From assembly GCF_001412085.1 (NCBI RefSeq), contig NZ_LKEV01000005.1, forward strand, positions 1 to 64,000: a stretch of DNA of 64,000 nt, written 5' to 3'. Shown piece after piece: positions 45,809-57,506 of the stretch (positions are counted from its first letter, which is position 1; the number at the start of each line of letters is the position of its first letter). The notes under the pieces were generated by a model. The model was not told where the DNA came from. It made no database searches and was given only the letters and a program-made list of their open reading frames with translations. The stretch comes from Corynebacterium lowii. GTDB lineage: Bacteria; Actinomycetota; Actinomycetes; Mycobacteriales; Mycobacteriaceae. The translations under genes were made by a program, and so were the position numbers.

Positions 45809-46593
45809 TTGAGGCAGTCAAGCGCGGCCTTCAAATTCTATCTCGCAGACAGTTTTCGCCGCGAACGCCGCAAAAAATCAGATTCGATACAGGAAAGACA
45901 TTTTATCATGAAACAAACGAGAATAACTTACCTAAGATCGTATCACTTCGTGACACCTTCAAAGCTGGTGTACGGTACGTGGAGCAAGTTCCACTGCGTG
46001 GGTTGACTACTCCACCGTCTCATCCGAAAGGATCGACGCAGTTCATCTCATTGAAATCGCCCTTCAGCGGGGATAGCTTATTACGCTTACAGGACCTCTT
46101 TGAGGTATATCAACCCATCATCCGGATCGATGAGAAAGCGCAGTTCAACTACGTCAAAGTTTCAGATTTTTTGATCTGCATGGAGGTCTCAACACAGCAC
46201 GCGTTCTCATCGGCGTGAACATCAACTCCTCGCGAATAACCACACTTAAGCCTGACGAAGTCCACTTTACGAGAATCAATCCAGGAAACGCGGCATCGTG
46301 TTATTCCAAGTTTCATCGACAGGGCGTTGCAATTTCGAACAAGAAGTAACGACTTAATTGACGAGAAAGTTCTTAACTGAGGTTCGAAGATCGACACCTG
46401 ATCATACCCTTCCCGATCACGCGTTGCCGTAGACGACATTAAAACACTACTGATTCCACTCTTCTACTTTTCGCTCGACAACCTCATTGATGTCGCAAAA
46501 GCCGTGCGTACAGCAGCCAATAAGTACTGGAATCTCATGCAAGAGCTCAGCGGCGTAGTCAGCGCAGGTTAGGCAATGTTCCATGGCCAGATG
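45809..46593 (+). pseudogene. AT-rich decayed gene, possibly a restriction specificity-type protein
   Basis: Joined frames read KIRFDTGKTFYHETNENNLPKIVSLRDTFKAGVRYVEQVPLRGL, GDSLLRLQDLFEVYQPIIRIDEKAQFNYVKVSDFLI (to 46218), LIGVNINSSRITTLKPDEVHFTRINPGNA (46215-46300), and DDIKTLLIPLFYFSLDNLIDVAKAVRTAANKYWNLMQELSG (46435-46560). The last piece resembles the end of a target-recognition domain (IKxLLIPLP plus coiled coil) of HsdS-type specificity subunits. The assignment is tentative. Several frameshifts and stops interrupt it. Confidence 0.35.
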
Positions 46594-47620
46594 TATCGCG
46601 ACAACATTGCGATGCTGATGATAACCACACTCTACAGCATCGAATTTCGAGACATAAAACTTCCATTTTGTCCAGAAATTAGCAATTCTCTAATCTCTTC
46701 CCGCGAACAAAATGGTCGCCCCATCAAACCGTCAGTCGCACATCAAAAAATACTCCTATGATGTCCTGATATAGAGGAGATAAAAAAACGCACAGAAGAA
46801 TCGTTCGTTAACATTAAAAACACAATTACCAACATTCCCATATTAGGAAGATTTAGCAACACTGACAAGGAATTGAAAAAAGAAATTAACCACCAAGGGA
46901 ACGGCATATTTCGACAGAAACTACAATTGGACAGACAGAAGTGTGAACGTATTTTCACAGATTTCCCCCAGATAGTCAAATAGGAAAATATCTACCCGCA
47001 CATTCAGCAATAAGAACCATCTAGAGAAAGGAAAGTACCACTATTCTAAATATCAATTATATCCACAATAAGGATTGAAGTTAATCAGAAAGAAAAATTT
47101 ACCGCCTTTCTACAGTCGGAAAAATTATTTTCCCTTCCGCCCTGCACCCTCCCTACTCATCCTTTATACTCACCCCCGAGCAATATCTGGCAACACCACG
47201 AAGAGCTGGTAGGAACTAAAACAAATATCTCTCCTATTTTTTCTCATGAACGCTCCCATACAGGTTCCACTTAACCCGCCGCAATCCACCTGCCCAGAAA
47301 ATTCCACACCCACAGAATCTCACACGAAACAACATACAAGCATGCCCATTAATAAAAGATGGAATAACAGTAAAAAATTGCAATAACCCTGAATCTATCC
47401 CCATCCACACCGCAAAAGCCACCATCGCAACCCCGAAGGTCTGTCCATCAAGAAGAGGCGTTAAAATTCTAGTCGATTTTCCTGTTCAGACACACTCCGA
47501 CAGCACCGTGTCTGCCAGCGAAAGAAAGAAATATATAGCCAGCGGGCCCAGTCAGTGCACGCCCCCTGCCCACACACAAACAACAAAAGCGGCGGGCTGT
47601 TCCCCCCCCAACACAGGCTC
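46594..47620. other. AT-rich stretch without recognisable genes
   Basis: About 1 kb of low-GC sequence with only short open frames (for example 46576-46761 and 46743-46979) and no motif I recognise. It ends just downstream of eno and probably belongs to the decayed mobile region. Confidence 0.45.
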
Positions 47621-48907
<1,287 letters not shown>

Positions 48908-49043
48908 CTATTGCCATGTCAATCGGTACTTTCCTGGGGTTCGTGACGCGCCAGCGCGCCTCCCCTGTTCAATTGTTCCAGAAAATCCCGCGCGTGGGTG
49001 TCCGAGTCTGCCCGAACGTGCCTGGCTGTGACGGAGGTCCCTC

Positions 49044-49829
49044 CTAGGGCGCCGGCTGGCGCAGCGCGTAGGAGTTGGCGGCATCGCGCACCTTCACCAG
49101 GTATTCCTCGGACATGTTGTAGGAGCGAATGGCATCCTCCCACTGATCGGCGTCGCTGAGGTCCCTCCCCGAGCACAGAAGATGGGCGGCGGTGAGCGCG
49201 GCGTCGTCGATCTGCTGCGGGTCCGCCGTGCCGTCGCCGCTGGCGTCGCGCCCGTAGCGCGCCCAGGACTCCGGGATGAACTGCATGGGTCCCACGGCGC
49301 GGTCGTGCTCGCTATCGCCGTCCAGGCGGCCGCCGTCGGTGTCCGGGATCTCCGCCACGCCGGGGGAGCCGTCAAGGGGGATGCCCACGATGGGCGGGGA
49401 GACCACGCCGTCCTCCCCGATGCTGGAGTGGCTGAACCACTTGCCGGAATAGGTGCCGTGGCGAGTCTCCACATAGCCCAGGCCCGCCAGGGTAGTCCAT
49501 CGCAGGTGGCAACCGGGCCAAGCGTCGGCGGCGATCAGCTCCGCGTTGCCGTAGGCGCGCAGCGCGGCCTCGGGAATGCCGGTGTCCTCCGCGAGGGGTT
49601 CGGCCCAAAAGCCTAGCTTGTCCGAGGTTCGTCCCGGGGCGTGCACGTCTATCCCGGGAACCTCCTCGCCCGCGCGCGGCGGGGTTTCCCGGGGAATCGG
49701 CTGGAGGCTACGCGCCCCCTGATACCCACCCAGCACCGCAAACCCCCACGCCACCAGCGCAATCACCAGGATCAGGGCAAGCACGATGCCGCATCCGCAG
49801 CCTGCCGCCCTACGCCCTTCACCCGCCAT
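49044..49829 (-). CDS. membrane-anchored lytic transglycosylase (LpqU-like)
   Basis: The 261-residue protein has one N-terminal helix (GCGIVLALILVIALVAWGFAVLG) and a SLT-type catalytic domain: LRWTTLAGLGYVETRHGTYSG (catalytic Glu in YVETRHG), DRAVGPMQFIPESWARYGRDASGDGTADPQQIDDAALTAAHLLCSGRDL. The same gene precedes eno in mycobacteria (lpqU, Rv1022). It cuts peptidoglycan glycan strands. Its start overlaps mazG by 11 bp. Confidence 0.9.
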   Translation of the reverse strand: MAGEGRRAAGCGCGIVLALILVIALVAWGFAVLGGYQGARSLQPIPRETPPRAGEEVPGIDVHAPGRTSDKLGFWAEPLAEDTGIPEAALRAYGNAELIAADAWPGCHLRWTTLAGLGYVETRHGTYSGKWFSHSSIGEDGVVSPPIVGIPLDGSPGVAEIPDTDGGRLDGDSEHDRAVGPMQFIPESWARYGRDASGDGTADPQQIDDAALTAAHLLCSGRDLSDADQWEDAIRSYNMSEEYLVKVRDAANSYALRQPAP

Positions 49830-50427
49830 GAGGATTCATGGTAGCGCAGCGCTCCCGCCGCTTGCCCTCGGCCCACAGGCGCTCCTGCTCGGCCACCGGC
49901 ACGACCTCCTCGGTGCCGTCGAAGAGGTAGGGCGCGCGCGAGTGCATCTTATGTATAAAGCTCATGGCCACGTCGTCCAGGTCAAAGTCCCCGCGCTCCT
50001 CCGCAATCTGGGAGTGAAAGAGCACCTGCAGCAGCACGTCGCCCAGCTCCCCGCGCAGCTCCCGGCCGGTGCCGCCCCCGCGCACCTCCTGGGCGAACTC
50101 CGCCGCCTCCTCGAGCAGGTAGGGCACCAGCGTGGCGTGCGTCTGCCCCCGCTCCCACTGCCCTATCCGACGCGCCCGGCGCATCACCTGGCGCGCCCGG
50201 CGCATCGGATCGTCCAGGCTCGGCGCCGCAACGACCTCGCAGCCCTCCGGGATCTCCTCGGGCCGCGTGGTCACCAGCGTGCCCTCCCCGGCCGGCAGCA
50301 CCTCCCCCAGCCGCCTCACCACGCCGGGCGGCGCCTCCTCGGTGCCGCGCACCGGCCCCGTGCAGCGCCCCCAGGCGTCCAGGGGGATCTGGTCGGGCCA
50401 GCGGGCGTCGAGAAGCAGCGCCAGCAT
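49819..50427 (-). CDS. mazG: MazG family nucleoside triphosphate pyrophosphohydrolase
   Basis: MazG hydrolyses (d)NTPs, including oxidised ones, to monophosphates. The 202-residue protein has an N-terminal region (LLLDARWPDQIPLDAWG) shared with actinobacterial MazG and the MazG core with EEAAEF and GELGDVLLQVLFHSQIAEERGDFDLDDVAMSFIHKMHSRAPYLF (metal-binding ExxE/ExxD pattern). Its start overlaps the antitoxin-like gene by one base (TAATG) and its end overlaps the LpqU-like gene. Confidence 0.93.
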   Translation of the reverse strand: MLALLLDARWPDQIPLDAWGRCTGPVRGTEEAPPGVVRRLGEVLPAGEGTLVTTRPEEIPEGCEVVAAPSLDDPMRRARQVMRRARRIGQWERGQTHATLVPYLLEEAAEFAQEVRGGGTGRELRGELGDVLLQVLFHSQIAEERGDFDLDDVAMSFIHKMHSRAPYLFDGTEEVVPVAEQERLWAEGKRRERCATMNPHGG

Positions 50428-50639
50428 TACTGCTCGTCGGGGTTATCCGCCGCGGACTGGCCGCCAATCTTATCGTCGATGGCGTTGCGCACCTTGTCCA
50501 CCTGGTCGGCCTTGTCCTGGCCCAGCTTGTCCTTGGCCAGGTCGGCGGCCTTGTCCAGCACCTGATCGGTCTGCTCCTCGGCCTTATCGGACTTCAGGAA
50601 GTCCTCGGCCTTCTTCTTGGCCTCGTCAAGAAAACCCAT
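50427..50639 (-). CDS. MT0933-like antitoxin family small protein
   Basis: The 70-residue, highly charged helical protein (MGFLDEAKKKAEDFLKSDKAEEQTDQVLDKAADLAKDKLGQDKADQVDKVRNAIDDKIGG) matches the MT0933-like antitoxin family (Rv0909 type). No toxin gene lies beside it; mazG follows with a one-base overlap. In corynebacteria such proteins are common and may have roles other than antitoxin, such as stress proteins like CsbD. Confidence 0.75.
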   Translation of the reverse strand: MGFLDEAKKKAEDFLKSDKAEEQTDQVLDKAADLAKDKLGQDKADQVDKVRNAIDDKIGGQSAADNPDEQ

Positions 50640-50721
50640 TGTTATTCATCCTTTCGCGGTTTTTATGTACTACCGCCCTCCCACGGTACGGGATATTCGG
50701 CGGGCGGGTTTATCTCCCCTT

Positions 50722-50742
50722 ACCCAATCCGATAAATTGGGT
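50722..50742. promoter_or_regulatory. inverted repeat just upstream of lysI
   Basis: ACCCAAT (50722-50728) and ATTGGGT (50736-50742) form a 7-bp dyad ending 2 bp before the GTG start of the permease. It could be an operator or an mRNA hairpin affecting initiation. Confidence 0.45.
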
Positions 50743-50744
50743 GG

Positions 50745-52229
50745 GTGACTGTAGGAATCTCCCAGGAAGAAAGCACCCGCTCCGTCCCCATGTGGACGCT
50801 CGTAGCGCTCATCATCGGCTCCACGGTGGGTGCCGGGATCTTCTCCCTGCCCCAGAATATTGCCTCCGTGACCGCGCCCGGCGCCATGCTCATGAGCTGG
50901 GGCATCGCCGGGGTGGGCATGCTGTCCGTGGCCTTTGTCTTTCACATCCTGGCCCGCCGCAAGCCGCACCTGAACTCCGGGGTGTACGCCTACGCGCGGG
51001 CCGGGCTGGGCGACTTCATCGGCTTTGCCTCCGGGTGGGGCTACTGGCTGGGGTCCATCATCGCACAGGTGGGATACGCCACGTTATTCTTCACCACCCT
51101 GGGCCACTACGTGCCGATTTTCTCCGAGCAGCACCGGCTTGCCACCGCCCTGGCCGTCTCCGCGCTGACGTGGGTCATCTTCGCCATTCTGGCGCGCGGC
51201 GTGCAGCAGGCCGCGCTGCTCAACACCGTCACCACGGTGGCCAAACTCCTACCCATCCTCTCCTTCATCGTGCTCACCGCCTTCCTCGGGTTTAGCTGGG
51301 ACCGCTTCACCGTGAACTTCTGGGGCGAGGCCAGCGGGGCCAGCGTCTTCGAGCAGATCCAGGGCACCATGCTCTTTACCGTGTGGGTGTTCATCGGCAT
51401 CGAGGGGGCCTCGGTGTACTCCCGGCAGTCGCGCTCCCGCCGCGACATCGGCCGCGCCACCGTGATCGGCTTCCTTTCCGTGCTGGCCCTCCTGGTCAGC
51501 GTGTCCGCCCTCTCCTTCGGCGTGCTCACCCAGGCGGAGCTGGCGGCGCTGCCGGATAACTCGATGGCCTCCGTGCTCGAGGTCGTGGTGGGCCCCTGGG
51601 GCGCGGGGCTCGTCTCGGCGGGCCTGTGCCTCTCCGTGCTGGGTGCTTACGTCTCCTGGCAGATGCTCTGCGCCGAGCCCCTCATGCTCATGGCGGCCGA
51701 CGGTCTCCTGCCCTGCAGGGTGGGCGCCACCAACGGCTCCGGCGCGCCCTGGATGGCGCAGCTCGTGTCCACCGCCGTGATTCAGATGTTCGTGGTGGTG
51801 TTTTTTCTCAACGAGACCACCTACGTCTCCATGGTGCAGCTCGCCACCGTGCTCTACCTGCTGCCCTACCTCTTTTCCGCGCTCTACCTGGTGCTGCTGG
51901 CGGCCCGGGGCCGCGGGCTGACGCACCCGCGCGCGGGGATCGCGTTTAACGACGCCGGCCCCGCCATGAGCGCGCGCGAGAACCAGCGGCACCTGCTGGT
52001 GGGCGGCATCGCCCTGGTGTACTCGCTGTGGCTCTTCTACGCCGCCGACCCCACCTACGTGCTCTTCGGCGCGCTGGCGCTGCTCCCCGGCCTGATCCCC
52101 TACGTGGTCACCCGGCTGCGCAGGCGCGAGCCGCTGTTTAGCCCCTTCGAGTGGGCCGTGGTGGCCGTGGTGGTGCTGGCCTCCGCCGTGGCGGCCTGGG
52201 GCCTGGGCACGGGCGCACTGAGCCTCTAG
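50745..52229 (+). CDS. lysI: lysine/basic amino acid permease of the APC family
   Basis: The 494-residue, 12-helix protein shows the APC/ArcD-group motif [24 protein letters not shown] and [57 protein letters not shown]. Position next to mazG and eno and length match LysI, the L-lysine permease of C. glutamicum. It is also similar to the arcD product at 59856-61307, so arginine or ornithine exchange cannot be excluded. Translation starts at GTG 50745. Confidence 0.82.
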   Translation: MTVGISQEESTRSVPMWTLVALIIGSTVGAGIFSLPQNIASVTAPGAMLMSWGIAGVGMLSVAFVFHILARRKPHLNSGVYAYARAGLGDFIGFASGWGYWLGSIIAQVGYATLFFTTLGHYVPIFSEQHRLATALAVSALTWVIFAILARGVQQAALLNTVTTVAKLLPILSFIVLTAFLGFSWDRFTVNFWGEASGASVFEQIQGTMLFTVWVFIGIEGASVYSRQSRSRRDIGRATVIGFLSVLALLVSVSALSFGVLTQAELAALPDNSMASVLEVVVGPWGAGLVSAGLCLSVLGAYVSWQMLCAEPLMLMAADGLLPCRVGATNGSGAPWMAQLVSTAVIQMFVVVFFLNETTYVSMVQLATVLYLLPYLFSALYLVLLAARGRGLTHPRAGIAFNDAGPAMSARENQRHLLVGGIALVYSLWLFYAADPTYVLFGALALLPGLIPYVVTRLRRREPLFSPFEWAVVAVVVLASAVAAWGLGTGALSL

Positions 52230-52255
52230 GACATGCACCCCACCCCACCACGCAA

Positions 52256-52297
52256 GGATGAGGATCTGTACCAAAAAACGCTTTGACACAGGTCCTC
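52256..52297 (+). terminator. possible hairpin downstream of lysI
   Basis: GAGGATCTGT and ACAGGTCCTC (one G-T type pair) can form a 10-bp stem with a loop of about 19 bases. No T run follows. Confidence 0.4.
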
Positions 52298-52466
52298 GCA
52301 TATCAAAACCGAAAACCTTGAAAACCCTTACCGAACCACAAAGACTCCACTGGGATCAAGATCATACTACCCCACAACCATAAAGGGGGTTCATCGCGAA
52401 GATATTTCACGCATCTTTCCCAATGGGAGCAATCGTGGCGACAGTCGCACCAGCAGCAAGCATAGA

Positions 52467-52949
52467 ATAGTAAAAATTTCTCCCCCGGTACTCTTAACCT
52501 CGTTTCCCCTTCTTTCCTCATGCTCCACCGACACCAAGGATGACCAAGCACTCCTTGCCACCACAGAAAAGGCCGCTAGCGAAAGAGGGATTGATTCCGG
52601 AAATGTAATACTCACTCTCGCCGATGTATACGGCGATGAATGGGAAGAATACGTTGCACTTTGTTCTAATGCGCAACGACATCAGGTAGCAAAGGCGCTC
52701 AACGTAAAAGAAAGCGATGTGCCGGAGCTGCAGCAGGACGATAATGCCCTACTGCGCCTCAATGGCACACAGGTCGCCGCCGAGGTCCACCATAAAGAGG
52801 ACTTTCTTCTGTGTAGCGGGATTAATGCTCCAGCATATCGCCTCACGCAGGAAACTGTCTCCATCTCAGATGGAAGACAGCTTTCCTCCCCCAATTCTCG
52901 TTGGCGGCTCAGTGGCTCCGATACGGAGCCACTGCTCTCACCGGGTTAA
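52467..52949 (+). pseudogene. lipoprotein-like gene lacking a start codon
   Basis: One frame reads IVKISPPVLLTSFPLLSSCSTDTKDDQALLATTEKAASERGIDSGNVILTLADVYGDEWEEYVALCSNAQRHQVAKALNV and continues to a TAA at 52947-52949. The beginning looks like a signal peptide with lipobox LLSSC, but there is no ATG, GTG or TTG before it; the first codon available is ATA or ATT. GC content is lower than nearby. Either the start codon was lost or a rare start is used. The end overlaps pyrC by 4 bp. Confidence 0.5.
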
Positions 52950-54265
52950 CCCTCGTGGGTGACCTTGCCGCGCAGCACCGTGGCGGCCACCTTGGTGTGG
53001 AACTCCATCCCGGCAAAGGGGGTGTTCTCCGCCTTGGAGGCCAGCTCCCTGGGCTTCACCGTCCAGGGACGATCCTCCGCCACCACGGCGAGGTTCGCGG
53101 GCTCGCCCACCGCCAGGGGGCGGCCATGCCCGGGCAGCTTGGTGATCTGCGCGGGCCGCTCGCTCATCACCTTGGCAACCCAGCGCCAGTCCGCCAGGCC
53201 CGCGCGCACGAAGATCTCCGCGATGATCGCCAGAGAGGTCTCCAGGCCCAGCATGCCGGGCAGGGCGTGGTCGAACTCGCAGCACTTGTTCACCGCCGCG
53301 TGAGGGGCGTGGTCGGTGGCCACGCAGTCCAGCACGCCGTCGAGAAGCGCCTGGCGCAGGGCCGCCACGTCGGAGTCCTCGCGCAGCGGCGGGTTGACCT
53401 TATTCACCGCGTCGTAGGTCTCCAGGCGCGCGTCGGTGAGCAGCAGGTGGTGGGGGGTCACCTCGGCGGAGACCTCGATGCCCTGCTCCTTGGCCCACTT
53501 CAGCAGGGCCACGGTGCCCGCCGTGGAGGCGTGGCAGATGTGCACGCGGCCTCCGTAGTCGCGGCTGAGCAGCAGGTCGCGGGCCACGATGGATTCCTCG
53601 GCGGCGCGCGGCCAGCCGCGCAGGCCCAGGCGGGCGGCGGTGGGGCCCTCGTGGGCCACGGCGGCCTCGGTGGCCACCGGATCCGCGCAGTGCTGGGCCA
53701 GCAGCACGTCGTGCGCCTTGGAGTACTCCACGGCGCGGCGCATGAGGGCGGAGTTATCCACGCAGGTGCCGTCGTCGGAGAACACGCGCACGCGAGCCTG
53801 GGAGTCGGCCATCATGCCCAGCTCCGCGAGCTGCTTACCCTCGCGGTTCTTGGTGATGGCCCCCACCGGGTGCACGTCGCACAGCCCGGCCTCCTGCCCC
53901 TTGGCCCACACGGCGTCGGCCAGCACGGGCTGGTCGATCACGGGGGTGGTGTTGGCCATCGTGAACACGGCGGTAAAACCGCCGCGCGCGGCGGCCCGGG
54001 AGCCGGTGGCGATGGCCTCGGCGTCCTCGCGGCCGGGCTCGCGGAAGTGCACGTGCATGTCCACCAGGCCCGGCAGCAGCACGCCGCCGCGACCCTCCAC
54101 CACGCGCTCCGCAGTGGCGTCGCCCGCGTCCAGGGAGGCGATCACGCCGTCCCGCACCAGGACGTTCACCAGCTCGCCCTCGCCGTAGGGACGCACCTCG
54201 CGGATGAGCAGGCTGTCCAGCTCGGGGGCGTTGAGCGGGCCGGTCTGGGGGTAATCGGTTGCCAT
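52946..54265 (-). CDS. pyrC: dihydroorotase
   Basis: PyrC cyclises carbamoyl-aspartate to dihydroorotate in pyrimidine synthesis. The 439-residue metal-dependent amidohydrolase has [43 protein letters not shown] (metal ligands in HVHFREPG), [35 protein letters not shown], and [11 protein letters not shown]. The ATG at 54265 (MATDYPQTG) is the start. It lies 25 bp after pyrB in the pyrR-pyrB-pyrC order. Confidence 0.97.
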   Translation of the reverse strand: MATDYPQTGPLNAPELDSLLIREVRPYGEGELVNVLVRDGVIASLDAGDATAERVVEGRGGVLLPGLVDMHVHFREPGREDAEAIATGSRAAARGGFTAVFTMANTTPVIDQPVLADAVWAKGQEAGLCDVHPVGAITKNREGKQLAELGMMADSQARVRVFSDDGTCVDNSALMRRAVEYSKAHDVLLAQHCADPVATEAAVAHEGPTAARLGLRGWPRAAEESIVARDLLLSRDYGGRVHICHASTAGTVALLKWAKEQGIEVSAEVTPHHLLLTDARLETYDAVNKVNPPLREDSDVAALRQALLDGVLDCVATDHAPHAAVNKCCEFDHALPGMLGLETSLAIIAEIFVRAGLADWRWVAKVMSERPAQITKLPGHGRPLAVGEPANLAVVAEDRPWTVKPRELASKAENTPFAGMEFHTKVAATVLRGKVTHEG

Positions 54266-54290
54266 GATTGTTGTTGTCTCCTCTTGTGAG

Positions 54291-55216
54291 TTATTCGCCC
54301 AGGACGGTGGCAAAGAGCACGGCCATGCGCACGTGCACGCCGTTGGTCACCTGGTTAAGCACCACGGTCTGTTCGGAATCCGCCACGTCGTAGCCGATCT
54401 CCATGCCCCGCAGCATGGGGCCAGGGTGCATCACCAGCGCCCTCTTGGGCATCTTTGCCAGGCGGCGCGCGTCGAGCCCGTAGCGCGCGGAATACTCCCG
54501 CGCCGAGGGGAAGAACCCGCCGCGCATGCGCTCCTGCTGCACGCGCAGCATCATCACGGCGTCGGCATCGGTGATCTCCGCGTCGAGATCGTAGGAGGTC
54601 TCCACCGGCCAGGTTTCCACGCCGAACGGCATGAGCGTGGGCGGGGCCACCAGCACCACCTGCGCCCCGACCTTGGCAAGCAGCTCCACGTTGGAGCGCA
54701 CCACGCGCGAGTGCAGGCAATCCCCGGCGATGACCACCTTGCGGTCCTTGAGGGAGCCGAGCCTCTGGCGCATCGTCACGGCGTCGAGAAGCGCCTGGGT
54801 GGGGTGGGCGTGCTGACCGTCGCCGGCGTTAATGACGCACGGGCCGTCCCCGCCGGGGGCCACCCACTGCGCGAGCTGCGCGGGCGCGCCGGAGCAGGGG
54901 TGGCGCATGATGATGGCGTCCGCGCCGAGCGCCTTGAGGGTCAGGCCGGTATCGCGCAGGGACTCGCCCTTTTGCACCGAGGAGGTGGAGGCGGAGATGT
55001 TCACCGTGTCCGCGCTGAGCCACTTCGCGGCCAGCTCAAAGGAGGAGCGGGTGCGGGTGGAGTTCTCGTAGAAGAGGGTAAAGACCGTCTTACCGCGCAG
55101 GGTGGGAAGTTTTTTCACCTCGCGCTCGGAAAGGAGCTTTTGAAAGTTATCGGCCTCGTCCAGCAGGGAGGTAATCTCGTCCGCGCTGAGGTCCGCAATG
55201 CTCAATAGGTGCTTCA

Positions 55217-55217
<1 letters not shown>
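54291..55217 (-). CDS. pyrB: aspartate carbamoyltransferase catalytic subunit
   Basis: PyrB condenses carbamoyl phosphate with aspartate. The 308-residue product has [22 protein letters not shown] (carbamoyl phosphate site STRTRSSFE), [17 protein letters not shown], and [13 protein letters not shown]. Its ATG overlaps the pyrR stop by one base (TAATG), so the two are coupled. Carbamoyl phosphate from the nearby catabolic ArcB reaction could in principle feed it. Confidence 0.97.
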
Positions 55218-55839
<622 letters not shown>

Positions 55840-55959
55840 ATTTAAAGGATGCCTTTATGATAGGGGCGGGAAAGCACAATCTCTTTCCACGCCCCACCTC
55901 ACGCTAGCACAGCGCTCTCGCCCGCTACCATGCTTCGAACCGGAGTAATGGTTTATCTC

Positions 55960-56427
55960 TCACTGAATAAAGACCCTGCGGAGGTCCTCTCCCGTCAGCG
56001 GTTCGCGCGCCACCACCAGGATCGTGTCATCGCCGGCGATCGTCCCCACCACCTCGGGCAAGCCCGCCGTATCAATCCCGCTGGCAAGGTACTGTGCCGC
56101 CCCCGGCGGGGTGCGCAGCACCACGCCAAAGCGCACCGTCTCCAGGTCCACCAGCGTGCGGGCCAGGAGCTTGCGCAGCCGTTCCCTCGGCCCCGCGCAG
56201 TGCCATGCCGCGTCCGCCTCGCACTGCATATAGACGGCGTGCCCCGCGGAGTTTTTCACTTTCCGCACGCCCAGTTCCTCGAGATCCCTGGATAAAGTGG
56301 CCTGGGCTACCTTAACTCCCACCTCCTTAAGTAAATCCGATAATTGCGCCTGACTGGTTACCTCATTTTCTTTCACCAGGCGGATAATCATGGAATGCCG
56401 GGCCATTCGAGTTGGCGTTTCTGGCAT
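55960..56427 (-). CDS. argR: arginine repressor
   Basis: The 155-residue ArgR has a winged-helix N-terminus ([57 protein letters not shown], with the SRDLEELG motif) and a C-terminal arginine-binding domain ([40 protein letters not shown] with GTIAGDDTI). It is the last gene of the arc cluster and 79 bp after arcC, so it probably controls the deiminase operon as activator or repressor. The ATG at 56427 follows GGAGAAAA. Confidence 0.93.
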   Translation of the reverse strand: MPETPTRMARHSMIIRLVKENEVTSQAQLSDLLKEVGVKVAQATLSRDLEELGVRKVKNSAGHAVYMQCEADAAWHCAGPRERLRKLLARTLVDLETVRFGVVLRTPPGAAQYLASGIDTAGLPEVVGTIAGDDTILVVAREPLTGEDLRRVFIQ

Positions 56428-56506
56428 TTTTTTCTCCAAATATTTCAGGAAAAATAAGGAATACGCGCCGCGGAGCGGGCGAGAAGCGCACCCGCCCCGC
56501 CGCGGG

Positions 56507-57499
56507 TTAAGCGGTAAGGACCGTACCGGTCGTACCGCTGAGCGCGTCCTTGGCGCGGGCCAGGGAGGTAATGATGGCCCTGCGCTGGGGATGGCCCTCC
56601 ACAAACTGCAAGCACGATTCCACCTTGGGCAGCATGGATCCGGGGGCAAACTGCCCGGCCTCGATATACTCGCGGGCCTGGGCGCTGGTCAGGGAGCTAA
56701 GGTTGCGCTGCCGAGGAGTATTAAAGTCCAGCGCCACCTGCTCCACGGCGGTGAGAATGACCAGGACGTCGGCATTCACCTGGCCCGCGATCACGGCCGC
56801 ACAGCGATCCTTATCGATGACCGCCGCCACGCCCTCCAGGCCCCGAGATCCCTCGATCACCGGGATACCACCGCCGCCGGAGGAGATCACCACGGCCCCG
56901 CGCGCCACCAGATCCTGGATCACGCCGGACTCCACGATGCGCGTGGGATGCGGGGAGGCAACGACTCGGCGCCATCCGCGCCCCGCGTCCTCAACGTATT
57001 CGTGTCCGGTCTCCACCATGAGCCGGGCGGCCTCCTCCCGCGTGTAAAAGGCCCCCACGGGCTTGCTCAGGTGCTCAAAGGCGGAGTCGTCCGCCGCCAC
57101 CACGGTCTGCGTGATCACGGAGGCGCACGGGGTATCCATTCCCCGACGGCTCAGTTCGTTTTCCAGCGCCTGCTGCAGGTGGTAGCCGATGTATCCCTGC
57201 GACATCGCGGAGCATTCCGGGAAAGGCACGGTGGGGGTGCCGCCTCCGTGCTGCGCCGAGTAGTCCGTGGCCACCTTCAGCATTCCCACCTGCGGGCCGT
57301 TGCCGTGGGTGACGATGACCTCGTGCCCCTCCTCGATGAGGTCCACGATGGACCTCGCCGTGGTGGAGATCAGTTCGAGCTGCTCCTGCGGCGTGGAGCC
57401 GAGGGCGTTACCACCCAGCGCGATCACCATGCGCTGCGTATGAGGGGTCGTGTGTGATGCCTGCTGCGTGCGCGGCGTGCTCATCGTTGCATTCATCAC
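56507..57499 (-). CDS. arcC: carbamate kinase
   Basis: ArcC makes ATP from carbamoyl phosphate and ADP, the energy-yielding last step of the arginine deiminase pathway. The 330-residue product has [92 protein letters not shown] and [16 protein letters not shown], all typical. It is 7 bp after arcB. Confidence 0.97.
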   Translation of the reverse strand: MMNATMSTPRTQQASHTTPHTQRMVIALGGNALGSTPQEQLELISTTARSIVDLIEEGHEVIVTHGNGPQVGMLKVATDYSAQHGGGTPTVPFPECSAMSQGYIGYHLQQALENELSRRGMDTPCASVITQTVVAADDSAFEHLSKPVGAFYTREEAARLMVETGHEYVEDAGRGWRRVVASPHPTRIVESGVIQDLVARGAVVISSGGGGIPVIEGSRGLEGVAAVIDKDRCAAVIAGQVNADVLVILTAVEQVALDFNTPRQRNLSSLTSAQAREYIEAGQFAPGSMLPKVESCLQFVEGHPQRRAIITSLARAKDALSGTTGTVLTA

Positions 57500-57506
57500 C
57501 GTCCCC

